Shown here piece by piece: positions 54,240-63,310 of a DNA stretch of 64,000 nucleotides. The position numbers and the translations under genes are program-made. Source of the DNA: Paracoccaceae bacterium. GTDB lineage: Bacteria > Pseudomonadota > Alphaproteobacteria > Rhodobacterales > Rhodobacteraceae. The stretch is taken from contig JAUZRU010000015.1 of the NCBI GenBank assembly GCA_030950185.1, forward strand, positions 1 through 64,000. Reading direction: 5' to 3'. Each line of letters begins with the position of its first letter. Within the stretch, counting starts at the first letter, position 1. The notes beneath the pieces were generated by a model that was not told the origin of the DNA, did no database searches, and saw only the letters and a program-made list of their open reading frames with translations.

Positions 54240-55214
54240 TCAACCCCTCACGCCCAAAGCCCGCGCAAACACGGCTTGGTCCACATTGCCGCCGGAAACC
54301 ACCGCGATCACATCGCCTTCGGGCAGCGCCTCTGCATGAAATAACGCCGCGGCCAGTGCCACCGCGCCGCCCGGCTCGACCACGATGCGCAGCCGCTCGA
54401 ATGCCAGCGCCATCGCGCGCAGCACGTCGCCCTCGGTGACCGCAAACCCCGGCTGGCAGAGGCGCTGCATGATCGGGAGTGTTACTTCGCCCGGGCTGGG
54501 CGTGATGATGGCATCGCAGATCGAGCCGCCACGCCTTGCGTTCACCTCGCGCCGGCCCGAGCGCAGTGAACGGATCGTATCGTCAAACCCCTCGGGTTCA
54601 CACGGGCGCACGACCATGTCGGGCGCATGTGCTTCAAGTGCCAGCGCAATACCCGAGGTCAGCCCGCCACCGCCACACGGCACCAGAACCTGTGCCGTGC
54701 CTATCCCGTGCTCGCCAGCCTGTGCCGCAATTTCCAGCCCGACCGTCCCTTGCCCGGCAACCACCAGCGGGTTGTCGAATGGCTTGACCAGCGTCAGGCC
54801 CCGTTCTGCCGCAAGCCGCGCGCCTGTTTCATCGCGGTCATCGGTTTCACGATCATGCAGCACCACCTCGGCCCCCAGCGCGCGGGTGTTCTCGATCTTC
54901 ACGCGCGGGGCGTCCGAGGGCATCAGGATCACCGCCCGCACCCCGTGCATCCGGGCCGCCAGCGCCACGCCCTGTGCGTGGTTGCCCGATGAATAGGCGA
55001 TCACCCCGCGGGCACGCGCATCAACAGCCATTCCCGACAGCGCCGACCATGCCCCGCGAAACTTGAAACTGCCGGTATGTTGCAGGCATTCGGGTTTCAC
55101 GAACACCCGCCGGCCTGCGATCTCATCCAGAAAGGGCGACGACAGCATCGGCGTTTGACGTGCGACACCCTGCGCACGCTGCGCCGCCGCCTCGATCATC
55201 GTGATGTTGGTCAT
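54240..55214 (-). CDS. PLP-dependent threonine/serine dehydratase family protein
   Basis: This encodes 324 residues, a fold-type II PLP enzyme. The PLP-lysine motif is TGSFKFRGAW, the phosphate-binding glycine loop is PCGGGGLTSGIA, and SSGNHAQGVA is typical of threonine dehydratases and serine racemases. There is no C-terminal ACT domain, so it is the catabolic or racemase-like short form. It is the last gene of a three-gene operon and its start overlaps the alpha/beta hydrolase stop by 4 bp. Confidence 0.88.
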   Translation of the reverse strand: MTNITMIEAAAQRAQGVARQTPMLSSPFLDEIAGRRVFVKPECLQHTGSFKFRGAWSALSGMAVDARARGVIAYSSGNHAQGVALAARMHGVRAVILMPSDAPRVKIENTRALGAEVVLHDRETDDRDETGARLAAERGLTLVKPFDNPLVVAGQGTVGLEIAAQAGEHGIGTAQVLVPCGGGGLTSGIALALEAHAPDMVVRPCEPEGFDDTIRSLRSGRREVNARRGGSICDAIITPSPGEVTLPIMQRLCQPGFAVTEGDVLRAMALAFERLRIVVEPGGAVALAAALFHAEALPEGDVIAVVSGGNVDQAVFARALGVRG

Positions 55215-56035
55215 GCGGTGCTTGCCAGAAACTCGTCGATCACCAGCAGGCTTTCATATTCGTCCAGCAGCGGGATATGCCCGCGATCCATGACCTCGGC
55301 AAAGATGATGTCGGGTCGGCGTTCCATCATGCGTTCGACCGCCGCCTCGGACAAGAGTTTCGAATTCTCGCCCCGCAGCAGCGCAACTGGCAGGCCCTTC
55401 ATTGCATCGAACAGCGGCCACATGTCCACCTCGGGGCCGTTCAGCGTGGCCTCGGTCGTGATGCGCAGCGCCGGGTCATAACGGTTGACCAGGCCATCGG
55501 GCGTCTGCCGCCACTGGCGCACCACCTCGATGGCCCAGCGTTCCGGGATGATATCGTCAAAACCGGGCATCTCGTCAGGCAGCTTGGCCGCCGCTTCCAG
55601 ATAATCGCGCCAGGGCGGGTTGCGACCGACATAGCCGGCGATGCGGGAAAGATCGCGGCGGTCAAGCTCCGGGCCGACATCGTTCAGCAGCACGCCGGTA
55701 ATGCGTTCCCTGGCGGTTGCGGCCAGAAACATGCCGATGATCCCGCCGCGGGATGATCCGATGATCGCGGCCTTTTCGATGCCCAGGTGATCGAGCAGCT
55801 CGACCGCATCGCGTGCCTCGACCGGCACGGTATAGTTCTGCGGGTTCGGGTCCCAGTCGGATTCGCCCCGGCCGCGGTAATCCATGCGGATCAGCCGCGC
55901 GCCCTTGATATAAGGCAGCATGTCATCGAAATCGCGATGGGTGCGGGTCAGCCCGGCAAGGCACAGAACGGCCTGCCCTTCGCCGTCATCCTCATAGGCA
56001 AGGGACAGGCCGTCGGATGTGGTAAATCGTTTCAT
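55211..56035 (-). CDS. Alpha/beta hydrolase
   Basis: This encodes 274 residues. The nucleophile elbow is GSSRGGIIG, the oxyanion region CLAGLTRTHRDFDDM, and the terminal catalytic His lies in MDRGHIPLLDEYES. YRGRGESDWDP is typical of the fold. Substrate unknown. The gene overlaps both neighbours by 4 bp, so it is part of a tightly coupled unit with a dehydratase and a type II HAD enzyme. Confidence 0.87.
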   Translation of the reverse strand: MKRFTTSDGLSLAYEDDGEGQAVLCLAGLTRTHRDFDDMLPYIKGARLIRMDYRGRGESDWDPNPQNYTVPVEARDAVELLDHLGIEKAAIIGSSRGGIIGMFLAATARERITGVLLNDVGPELDRRDLSRIAGYVGRNPPWRDYLEAAAKLPDEMPGFDDIIPERWAIEVVRQWRQTPDGLVNRYDPALRITTEATLNGPEVDMWPLFDAMKGLPVALLRGENSKLLSEAAVERMMERRPDIIFAEVMDRGHIPLLDEYESLLVIDEFLASTA

Positions 56036-56724
56036 TTCACACCTTTTGCAATTTCGGGAATGGTGGTGAGGTCGCCCACGATCACCTGTGGCTGCCAGGG
56101 CAGGCGGTCAACGGGGTCATTCGCGCGGTTGGCCCAGGCCGTGTAAAACCCGTTGCCGGCCGCCGCACAGGCATCCCAGCAGTTGGACGATACGAACAAC
56201 ACCTCGGCAGGGGAACAGACAAAGCGTTCCATCACCATGTCGTAAACCGATTTGTGGGGCTTGAAGACGCCCACATCCTCGACACTCAGCACATCGTCCA
56301 GAACATCGCCAATTCCGGCGGATTTCACCGCCCCTGCCAGCATGTCGGGCGAGCCATTCGACAGGATTGCGGTGTTCATCCCCATATCCCGCAGCGCGGC
56401 CAGCATTGCGGGCACCTCTGGATAGGCGGAAAGCTTCCAGTACAGCGCCAGCAGGCGTTCGCGCAGCTCGGCATCGCCTTCCAGCCCGGTGGCCTCGAGC
56501 GCATAGTCCAGCCCCTCTTGCGTTACGGTCCAGAAATCGGTGTGCGCATCGGCCAGTGCCCGCAGCCAGGTATATTGCAGCTGCTTGAGGCGCCAGATAT
56601 TCGCCAGCTCTTGCCACTTGGCGGCCAGCGCCTCGCGCCCCGGTTCGGCCGCGCATTCACGGGCGGCGGCAGAAACGTCGAACAGGGTTCCGTATGCGTC
56701 GAATATGCAGGTGGTGATCGCCAT
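56032..56724 (-). CDS. Type II haloacid dehalogenase family protein
   Basis: This encodes 230 residues. HAD motifs are FDAYGTLFDV (nucleophile Asp), ILSNGSPDML (Ser/Asn of motif II), KPHKSVYDM (Lys) and SSNCWDACAAAGNGF (acidic/SSN motif of L-2-haloacid dehalogenases). The SSNxWD motif is specific for the dehalogenase subgroup. First gene of the operon; ATG 56724 preferred over 56769. A natural halogenated substrate is not implied by context. Confidence 0.88.
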   Translation of the reverse strand: MAITTCIFDAYGTLFDVSAAARECAAEPGREALAAKWQELANIWRLKQLQYTWLRALADAHTDFWTVTQEGLDYALEATGLEGDAELRERLLALYWKLSAYPEVPAMLAALRDMGMNTAILSNGSPDMLAGAVKSAGIGDVLDDVLSVEDVGVFKPHKSVYDMVMERFVCSPAEVLFVSSNCWDACAAAGNGFYTAWANRANDPVDRLPWQPQVIVGDLTTIPEIAKGVK

Positions 56725-56824
56725 GGCCACATCCTTGTTCTGTTGCGCTCGGGGCAAGTCTGGCACCACGGGCAGCAGAATTACAGGGCTGTGCCGTCAC
56801 GTCACGCAAGGGTGAAGCGATGCG

Positions 56825-57595
56825 TCAAGCCCGTTCGACCCAGGTTACCTTGTCGTATCTCATCGCGCCGCGCCAACGCAACAGGGGAAGCGCGTAATAG
56901 TAATACCAGAACAGCAACACGAACAATCCCCCTGCAATGACAAAGGCCGCTGCGGTATTACCAAACACAAGCCTGGTCGGTATCAACACGGCCAGCTGCC
57001 CCAGGATCACGCTGGCCAGGAAAGGCAGCTGCCGGAAGATCTCTCGCCGCGCATAGCCTGACGGGTCTCCAGCGACACGCAGCCCCAACAGTTTCTTCCC
57101 CGGCGTCTGCCCTTTCCATCTTTTCAGCAGAAAGACAGACCCGAAAAAGAAAATGATAACCTGCAATATGGCATCGGGCACAAAGGGGTGAACCGGGCGC
57201 CCTTCGTTATCGACGGGGAACGAGATTCGTTTTGACCCACTGAATTTAATGCCGTTCTCCACCCATCCGCGCGCCCAGATCAGATGAACGTTTCTGCCAT
57301 TATCCATGCCGTATATGCGTGTGTCGCACATCACGATGAGATCGGGCGGCACCGTTCCACCGGTGTCTTTCAGCGCCGGCGGAAGCGTATCGACCTTCCA
57401 ACAACTGGTGGATTTGTAAAGACCACCCGAAAGACGGATATGATCGGGGTTGCCAAGAAACGGAAACACCAAAAGCTGTGCAAGAACCCCGGCCAGAGAT
57501 ATATCGACAATAAATGCAATCAGCCGGCGAAAAAAGAACCGCGGTCTGCGGGCAGCCTTCGGTGCATCCTGTTCCATTGATGCCCCGGTCATCAC
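56825..57595 (-). CDS. RDD family membrane protein
   Basis: This encodes 256 residues. The RDD signature lies near the N-terminus (RLIAFIVDISLAGVLAQLL), then a long periplasmic insert, then QTPGKKLLGLRVAG and two further membrane helices. Function of the family is mostly unknown; some transport ions. It overlaps the fabI stop by 4 bp, an unexpected partner for a fatty-acid gene. Confidence 0.85.
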   Translation of the reverse strand: MMTGASMEQDAPKAARRPRFFFRRLIAFIVDISLAGVLAQLLVFPFLGNPDHIRLSGGLYKSTSCWKVDTLPPALKDTGGTVPPDLIVMCDTRIYGMDNGRNVHLIWARGWVENGIKFSGSKRISFPVDNEGRPVHPFVPDAILQVIIFFFGSVFLLKRWKGQTPGKKLLGLRVAGDPSGYARREIFRQLPFLASVILGQLAVLIPTRLVFGNTAAAFVIAGGLFVLLFWYYYYALPLLRWRGAMRYDKVTWVERA

Positions 57596-58377
57596 TTGTC
57601 GCTTTGCAACATGCCCATGATGTGAAAGCCGCCATCGACATGGATGATCTCGCCGGTGGTGCAGGCGCCCTGATCGGATGCCAGATAGACGGCAGTGCCA
57701 CCCACGGCCTCGAGCGTGGCGTTGCTGCCAAGCGGCGCGTTTTCGCCGATCACCCTGTAAACCTTGCGCGCGCCGCCGATGGCGGCGCCGGCCAGCGTTT
57801 TCATCGGCCCCGGCGATATGGCGTTGACCCGGATGCCCTGCCGTCCCAGATCATTGGCCAGATAGCGCACGGCGCTTTCCAGTGCCGCCTTGGCCACGCC
57901 CATGACGTTATAATTGGGCTGCACCCGCTGGCTGCCCATATAGGTCAGCGTGATCAGGCTGCCGCCCTCGGTCATCAGGGGCTCGGCCCGGCGGGCGATG
58001 TCGATGAAGCTGTAGCAGGAGATATCCAGCGAGTTCAGGAAATTGCGCCGGCTGGTCTTGATAAACCGGCCGGTCAGCTCTTCCTTGTCGGAATAGGCGA
58101 TGGCGTGGATCACGAAATCAAGCCGCCCCCATTCCGTGGCTAGCCGGTCGAACACCGCGTCAAGCGAGGCTTCGTCTTGCACATCAGCCGGCAGCACAAG
58201 GTTTGACCCCACGCTTTCGGCCAGAGGTTGTACGCGCTTGCCGAATGCTTCGCCCTGATAGGTGAACGCAAGCTCGGCCCCCTCGTCGGCCAGTGCCTTT
58301 GCGATGCCCCATGCGATAGAGCGGTCATTGGCCACGCCCATGACCAGCCCGCGCTTGCCCTTCATCAAATCCGCCAT
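57592..58377 (-). CDS. fabI: Enoyl-[acyl-carrier-protein] reductase (NADH) FabI
   Basis: This encodes 261 residues of an SDR-type enoyl reductase. The N-terminus KGKRGLVMGVANDRSIAWGIA, the Y-x6-Y-x6-K active site YMGSQRVQPNYNVMGVAK, and GPMKTLAGAAIGG match FabI. It reduces the enoyl-ACP in the last elongation step of type II fatty-acid synthesis and is the usual target of triclosan-like inhibitors. It lies 38 bp downstream of fabB on the same strand. Confidence 0.95.
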   Translation of the reverse strand: MADLMKGKRGLVMGVANDRSIAWGIAKALADEGAELAFTYQGEAFGKRVQPLAESVGSNLVLPADVQDEASLDAVFDRLATEWGRLDFVIHAIAYSDKEELTGRFIKTSRRNFLNSLDISCYSFIDIARRAEPLMTEGGSLITLTYMGSQRVQPNYNVMGVAKAALESAVRYLANDLGRQGIRVNAISPGPMKTLAGAAIGGARKVYRVIGENAPLGSNATLEAVGGTAVYLASDQGACTTGEIIHVDGGFHIMGMLQSDK

Positions 58378-58415
58378 GTCCTGCCCCCGTTGGTTGTTTG
58401 CACGCGTTCAGCCGC

Positions 58416-59642
58416 TTATTCGTGATACTTGCTCAGCGCCAGCGTGGCGTTGGTGCCGCCAAAGCCGAAGCTGTTCGAGATCACGGTATCCAGTTCGACA
58501 TTGTCGCGCCGTTCGGTAACGATTTCCTCGGGCTTCAGAGCCGGGTCGAGTTCCTCGACATTGGCGGACGCGGCGATGAAGTTGTGTTGCATCATCAGCA
58601 GGCAATAGATGGTTTCCTGCACGCCCGTCGCACCCAGGCTGTGGCCCGTCAGCGATTTGGTCGAGCTGATCGGAGGCACATTGCCTTCGCCAAACACGCG
58701 GCGGACGGCCTCGACCTCGGTCACGTCGCCGGCAGGGGTCGAGGTGCCATGCGCGTTGATGTAATCCACCTTGCGGTCGCCGATGGTGGAGATGGCCAGC
58801 TTCATGCTGCGCTCGCCGCCCTCGCCCGAGGGGGCCACCATGTCGTGCCCGTCCGACGTGGCGCCATAGCCGGTGACCTCGGCATAGATTTTCGCCCCGC
58901 GCGCCCTGGCATGTTCCAGTTCTTCCAGCACCACGACACCGCCGCCCCCGGCAATCACGAAACCGTCGCGATTGGCGTCAAAGGCGCGGCTGGCCCGTTC
59001 CGGGGTGTCGTTGTATTTGCTGCTCATTGCGCCCATCGCGTCGAACAGGCAGGATAGCGTCCAGTCCAGTTCCTCGCCGCCGCCGGCAAAGATCACGTCC
59101 TGCTTGCCCATCTGGATCAGCTCGACCCCATTGCCGATGCAATGCGCGCTGGTCGAGCATGCCGAGGTGATCGAATAGTTGACCCCCTTGATCCTGAACG
59201 GTGTCGCCAGACAGGCCGAGTTTGTGGACGACATGCAGCGTGTCACCATGAAGGGGCCCATGCGTTTGGGCGCGCCTTTTTCGATGACGATCTGATGCGC
59301 GTTGAAGAAATTGCTGGTCGAGGGGCCGCCCGAGCCCACGATCAGCCCGGTGCGTTCGTTGGAAACCTCGTTCTCTTCCAGCCCGCTGTCGGCGATCGCC
59401 TGCTGCATGGCCAGAAAGTTGTAGGCCGCGCCCGGCCCCATGAACCGCATCTGTCGCTTGTCGATATGTTCGGCCGGGTTGATTTTCGGCATGCCGTGGA
59501 TCTGGCTGCGAAAGCCGTGTTCGGCATATTCGGGGGCAAACACGATACCGGAACGCCCCTCCTTCAGGGATTCCAGCACCTCATCGACATTGTTGCCGAT
59601 GGACGAGATGATTCCGATCCCGGTGATGACGACGCGACGCAT
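58416..59642 (-). CDS. fabB: Beta-ketoacyl-ACP synthase I FabB
   Basis: This encodes 408 residues. The condensing-enzyme Cys is in SACSTSAHC, and the two His are in [11 protein letters not shown] and [13 protein letters not shown] elongates unsaturated acyl chains after FabA. It is 46 bp downstream of fabA and upstream of fabI, giving fabA-fabB-fabI order, the classic anaerobic unsaturated fatty-acid pathway. Confidence 0.95.
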   Translation of the reverse strand: MRRVVITGIGIISSIGNNVDEVLESLKEGRSGIVFAPEYAEHGFRSQIHGMPKINPAEHIDKRQMRFMGPGAAYNFLAMQQAIADSGLEENEVSNERTGLIVGSGGPSTSNFFNAHQIVIEKGAPKRMGPFMVTRCMSSTNSACLATPFRIKGVNYSITSACSTSAHCIGNGVELIQMGKQDVIFAGGGEELDWTLSCLFDAMGAMSSKYNDTPERASRAFDANRDGFVIAGGGGVVVLEELEHARARGAKIYAEVTGYGATSDGHDMVAPSGEGGERSMKLAISTIGDRKVDYINAHGTSTPAGDVTEVEAVRRVFGEGNVPPISSTKSLTGHSLGATGVQETIYCLLMMQHNFIAASANVEELDPALKPEEIVTERRDNVELDTVISNSFGFGGTNATLALSKYHE

Positions 59643-59688
59643 TGGCGCTCTCCTGTTCGTTATGTCTGCATATTCGCGGCTTTTCGCC

Positions 59689-60198
59689 CTAGCTTTCCGA
59701 CAGCGCGACCTTCATGTCCTTGACCAGGTAGATGACCTCGCCATCGGCCTCGACCCGCCCGTCTGCGACGCCCATGGTCAGGCGGCGGGTCTGGATGGCC
59801 TTGGTGAAATCGACATAATAGGTCAGCATCTTGCGGTCGGGGCGCACCATTCCGGTCAGCTTGACCTCGCCCACGCCCAGCGCATATCCACGACCCTGCC
59901 AACCCCGCCAGCCAAGGTTGAAGCCCGTCAGTTGCCACAGGGCATCGAGGCCCAGACAGCCGGGCATGATCGGGTTGCCGGGGAAGTGACATTCAAAGAA
60001 CCACAGATCCGGTTTGATGTCGAACTCGGCCACCACATGGCCCTTGCCGTGTTCGCCGCGATCTTCAGAAATATCGGTAATGCGATCCATCATCAGCATG
60101 GGCGGTGCGGGAAGCTGGGCATTGCCGGGGCCGAAAAGTTCGCCACGGGCACATTGCATCAGCCCTTCGAAATCAAAGCTGGTCGGGTATTTTGACAT
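59689..60198 (-). CDS. fabA: 3-hydroxydecanoyl-ACP dehydratase/isomerase FabA
   Basis: This encodes 169 residues. The catalytic His is in [13 protein letters not shown] and the Asp in GLDALWQ. FabA dehydrates 3-hydroxydecanoyl-ACP and isomerises it to the cis-3 form, which commits to unsaturated fatty acids. It starts the fabA-fabB-fabI unit. Divergent from irr, with 154 bp between starts. Confidence 0.96.
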   Translation of the reverse strand: MSKYPTSFDFEGLMQCARGELFGPGNAQLPAPPMLMMDRITDISEDRGEHGKGHVVAEFDIKPDLWFFECHFPGNPIMPGCLGLDALWQLTGFNLGWRGWQGRGYALGVGEVKLTGMVRPDRKMLTYYVDFTKAIQTRRLTMGVADGRVEADGEVIYLVKDMKVALSES

Positions 60199-60352
60199 GT
60201 CTGGTTAACCGCTCCGTCTGATGGTTCAGAATTCCTGTCACCCTGTAACACCGGGCGGGAAGTTGTGGCAATAGTAACAAGCCCGGCAACAATGGCGACA
60301 GGCAATTCCGGTATCCATTGAAATTCATCCCGTTTCAGTGAATACAAGAGGG

Positions 60353-60793
60353 ATGAACCGTCACATCAGAAATACCACCCCCGCGCATGCCTCGGAACGC
60401 GGGCTTAAATGGCTTCAGGGCGCGGGTCTGCGCCCCACGCGCCAGCGCCTGGTGCTGGCCGAGCTTCTGGTCGGTGACGGCAAGGATCGCCATGTCACCG
60501 CCGAAAGCCTGCATGCCGCCTCGCGCGACAGTGGCAACCCGGTTTCTCTGGCCACGGTCTACAACACGCTGCGCGCCTTTTGCGAAGCGGGACTGCTGGC
60601 AGAGATCCCGATGGACGGCAACAAATCGTATTTCGATACCCGCACCGATGACCACCCCCATTACTATTGGGAAGAAACCGGCGAACTGACCGACGCCCCG
60701 AAAGAGGATCTGCGCTTTGCCAGCCTGCCGTCGATACCTGACGGCATGGAAATCACCAAGGTCGATGTGGTGATCCGGATGCGCAAACGGTAA
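60353..60793 (+). CDS. irr: Iron response regulator Irr (Fur family)
   Basis: This encodes 146 residues of the Fur superfamily. The winged-helix region is GLRPTRQRLVLAELLV and SLATVYNTLRAFCEAGL; the dimerisation domain holds DDHPHYYWEETGEL, where Fur has HHDH-type metal ligands. That sequence and the position next to fabA are typical of alphaproteobacterial Irr, which represses haem and activates iron genes when iron is low and is destabilised by haem in Bradyrhizobium. No N-terminal haem-regulatory Cys-Pro motif is seen. Confidence 0.9.
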   Translation: MNRHIRNTTPAHASERGLKWLQGAGLRPTRQRLVLAELLVGDGKDRHVTAESLHAASRDSGNPVSLATVYNTLRAFCEAGLLAEIPMDGNKSYFDTRTDDHPHYYWEETGELTDAPKEDLRFASLPSIPDGMEITKVDVVIRMRKR

Positions 60794-60808
60794 TTGCGCG
60801 ACTGCTGC

Positions 60809-61669
60809 CTAGAACCACTGCCCCGGCTCCATCAGGCCAAGGTCAAGCAGCTGTTCCGAATGCCATTCGAACCGGACCGAGTTGAACCACAGAAAGCTTG
60901 GTATCTGCTGTGACGAACCGGGGTTTGTCTTCAACGCCTTGGCTGCGCGAAAGGAACACACCGCAGCCGTCAGGTTATGATGCCAAGGGCAGGAATAGGT
61001 GTTGTATTCCTCGTCGTTGAATGTGTGATCGGGGCGCATCTCAAGCCCCTTTTTCGCGCGAAACAATCCGATACGGTCAATTCGGCGCCGGTCCTCGGGC
61101 ACATGTTCCTCGAACCGCCACCGCAGCCCTCCATGCATGTCAAGCTGTCGCTCTATTCCCTGGCCATCGCGCCAGCGGCCAAGAGCGTAGTATCCGGCGC
61201 GGTCCAGATGGGCACTTTCAAGCGACACCCCATCAGGATATTTTGACAGGTCATCCGCATACAGGTCGATCACATAGGTCAGTACGGAGTCGCGCTTTTC
61301 CTCGGTCACAAAGCGGGTGACCTCGCCAATGCTGCGGGTTTCGCAGAATGGAAAGAACAGATATTCGGCGTTGAAACAATAATAGACCCAGCGCCCCTCG
61401 AATGCCGGCAACAGGGGATTGATCAGTGCGTTGGCACCACCGGGAACCACCGGGTCACGCCAGATATGATGCACTCTGTCCCGCAGATCTTTTTCAAGCG
61501 GCAGCTGTTCCGGGCCGATCACGATCAGATTCTGAAAGCCAAGGCGCAAATGATGCCGGAGGGTTGAATCGATCTCGACCCAATCCTCGACGATCACGAT
61601 GCCCACTGGCCCATCGACCAGACGGCGCGGACCCAGTTGCAGGAATTGGTTGATGCTTTGATACTTCAT
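60809..61669 (-). CDS. Unidentified protein with a glycosyltransferase-2-like N-terminus
   Basis: This encodes 286 residues. The early segment VIVEDWVEIDSTLRHHLRLGFQNLIVIG resembles Glyco_tranf_2_4-type proteins, where an EWxxHHLxxG motif opens the sugar-nucleotide domain. Later DLYADDL could supply a metal-binding acidic pair. No membrane span or signal peptide is evident. I do not recognise a specific family and would call it a putative glycosyltransferase only. Convergent with irr, 15 bp apart. ATG 61669 follows GGCAGG. Confidence 0.7.
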   Translation of the reverse strand: MKYQSINQFLQLGPRRLVDGPVGIVIVEDWVEIDSTLRHHLRLGFQNLIVIGPEQLPLEKDLRDRVHHIWRDPVVPGGANALINPLLPAFEGRWVYYCFNAEYLFFPFCETRSIGEVTRFVTEEKRDSVLTYVIDLYADDLSKYPDGVSLESAHLDRAGYYALGRWRDGQGIERQLDMHGGLRWRFEEHVPEDRRRIDRIGLFRAKKGLEMRPDHTFNDEEYNTYSCPWHHNLTAAVCSFRAAKALKTNPGSSQQIPSFLWFNSVRFEWHSEQLLDLGLMEPGQWF

Positions 61670-61855
61670 TGACCTGCCAGTTTGCCTGCCGTCAGACTCG
61701 GCCAATTTCATCATTATTGCAAGCGACCTCGCACACGACCCTCAATCGCATTCACGTTCGGCCCACTTTGCCGGAAAGCTGGGCAATAGCAGGGATTTGG
61801 CCTAACCTCCGGCTTGGCGGATTCGCCCTGCAACCCACCAACCAAGGACCGTGCC

Positions 61856-63310
61856 ATGACCTCAACCCCGCTTTGGTATCCGACTGACAAATGCTTTGTT
61901 TCCGGTGAATGGGTCGCGCCCAAGGGGGCCGAAACCCTGCCGGCGACAGATCCTTCGACGGGCCGTGAAATCGCCCGTATCGCGCGGGGCCGCGCCGCCG
62001 ATATCGATGCTGCCGTTGCTGCCGCCGAAAGCGCGCGCGATGGCAACTGGGGCCGCATGCCGGCGTTCGAGCGGGGCCGTATTCTTGCCCGCATGGGACA
62101 GATCGTGCTGGATCATGTCGAGGATCTCGCACAGATCGAGGCGCAGGATGTGGGCAAGCCCCTGACACAGGCGCGCAATGACGCGCTGGCGCTGGCCCGC
62201 TATCTGGAATTCTATGCAGGTGCTGCTGACAAGGTGATGGGCGAGACCATACCCTATCTGCAAGGCTATACCGTCTATACCCTGCGCGAGCCCCATGGGG
62301 TGACCGGCCATATCGTGCCATGGAACTATCCCATGCAGATCATCGGCCGCAGTGTGGGCGCGGCGCTGGCCATGGGCAATGCCTGCGTGCTGAAGCCCGC
62401 CGAAGAGGCCTGTCTGACGGCGCTGGCATTTGCCGATATCGCGCGCGAGGCGGGCTTGCCGGCCGGCGCGCTGAACGTGGTGCCGGGCCTTGGGGAAGAG
62501 GCCGGTGCGGCGCTGTCGTCGCATCCCGGCATCCAGCATATTTCGTTCACCGGATCGGTGGCGACCGGGGCGCTGATCCAGACCGCTGCCGCACAAAACA
62601 TCGTGCCGGTGACGCTGGAGCTGGGCGGAAAATCCCCGCAATTGGTTTTCGACGATGCCGATCTTGATACGGCGCTGCCCTTTCTGGTCAATGCCGGCAT
62701 TCAGAATGCAGGGCAGACATGCTCGGCCTCGTCGCGCATTCTGGTGCAGCGGGGGGTGTATGAGAGGGTTTGCCAGATGATGGCCGCACGCTATCGCGAA
62801 CTGGTCGTGGCGCCTGCGCTGGATGACCGCGACGTGGGGCCGTTGATCTCGGCGCGGCAGAAGGAAATCGTCGAAGGTTTCCTGAAAGCCGCCGATCCAG
62901 CGCGCATTCTGGCCCGCGCGCATCTGGTCGATAACCTGCCCGAGGGTGGCCATTACGTGGCGCCGGCTTTGTATGGCGGGGTCGATCCCGATGACCCGCT
63001 GGCACAAGCCGAAATTTTTGGTCCCGTGCAGGCACTCATCCCGTTCGAAGATGAAGAAGATGCCGTGAGGATCGCCAATGGGACACAATACGGGCTGGTG
63101 GCATCGGTCTGGACGCACGATGGCGCGCGCCAGTTGCGGCTGGCGAAACGGCTGCGTGCGGGGCAGGTGTTCATCAACAACTACGGCGCGGGCGGCGGGG
63201 TCGAACTGCCTTTTGGCGGTGTCGGGAAATCCGGGCATGGCCGCGAAAAGGGGTTCGAGGCGTTATACGGCTTCAGCGTGCTGAAAACGGTTGCAGCGCG
63301 CCACGGCTAG
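61856..63310 (+). CDS. NAD(P)-dependent aldehyde dehydrogenase
   Basis: This encodes 484 residues of the ALDH superfamily. Catalytic Glu is in TLELGGKSPQ, nucleophile Cys in NAGQTCSASSR; the cofactor segment is IVPWNYPMQI and FTGSVATGALI. Resemblance is to betaine/gamma-aminobutyraldehyde-type ALDHs, but the substrate is uncertain. ATG 61856 follows AAGGACCGTGCC; an upstream in-frame start at 61814 is less likely. Its stop overlaps the convergent permease gene by 4 bp. Confidence 0.9.
   Translation: MTSTPLWYPTDKCFVSGEWVAPKGAETLPATDPSTGREIARIARGRAADIDAAVAAAESARDGNWGRMPAFERGRILARMGQIVLDHVEDLAQIEAQDVGKPLTQARNDALALARYLEFYAGAADKVMGETIPYLQGYTVYTLREPHGVTGHIVPWNYPMQIIGRSVGAALAMGNACVLKPAEEACLTALAFADIAREAGLPAGALNVVPGLGEEAGAALSSHPGIQHISFTGSVATGALIQTAAAQNIVPVTLELGGKSPQLVFDDADLDTALPFLVNAGIQNAGQTCSASSRILVQRGVYERVCQMMAARYRELVVAPALDDRDVGPLISARQKEIVEGFLKAADPARILARAHLVDNLPEGGHYVAPALYGGVDPDDPLAQAEIFGPVQALIPFEDEEDAVRIANGTQYGLVASVWTHDGARQLRLAKRLRAGQVFINNYGAGGGVELPFGGVGKSGHGREKGFEALYGFSVLKTVAARHG

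Noticed and set aside
61862-63238. 458-codon open frame on the minus strand
   Set aside because: Antisense to the aldehyde dehydrogenase gene; no motif.
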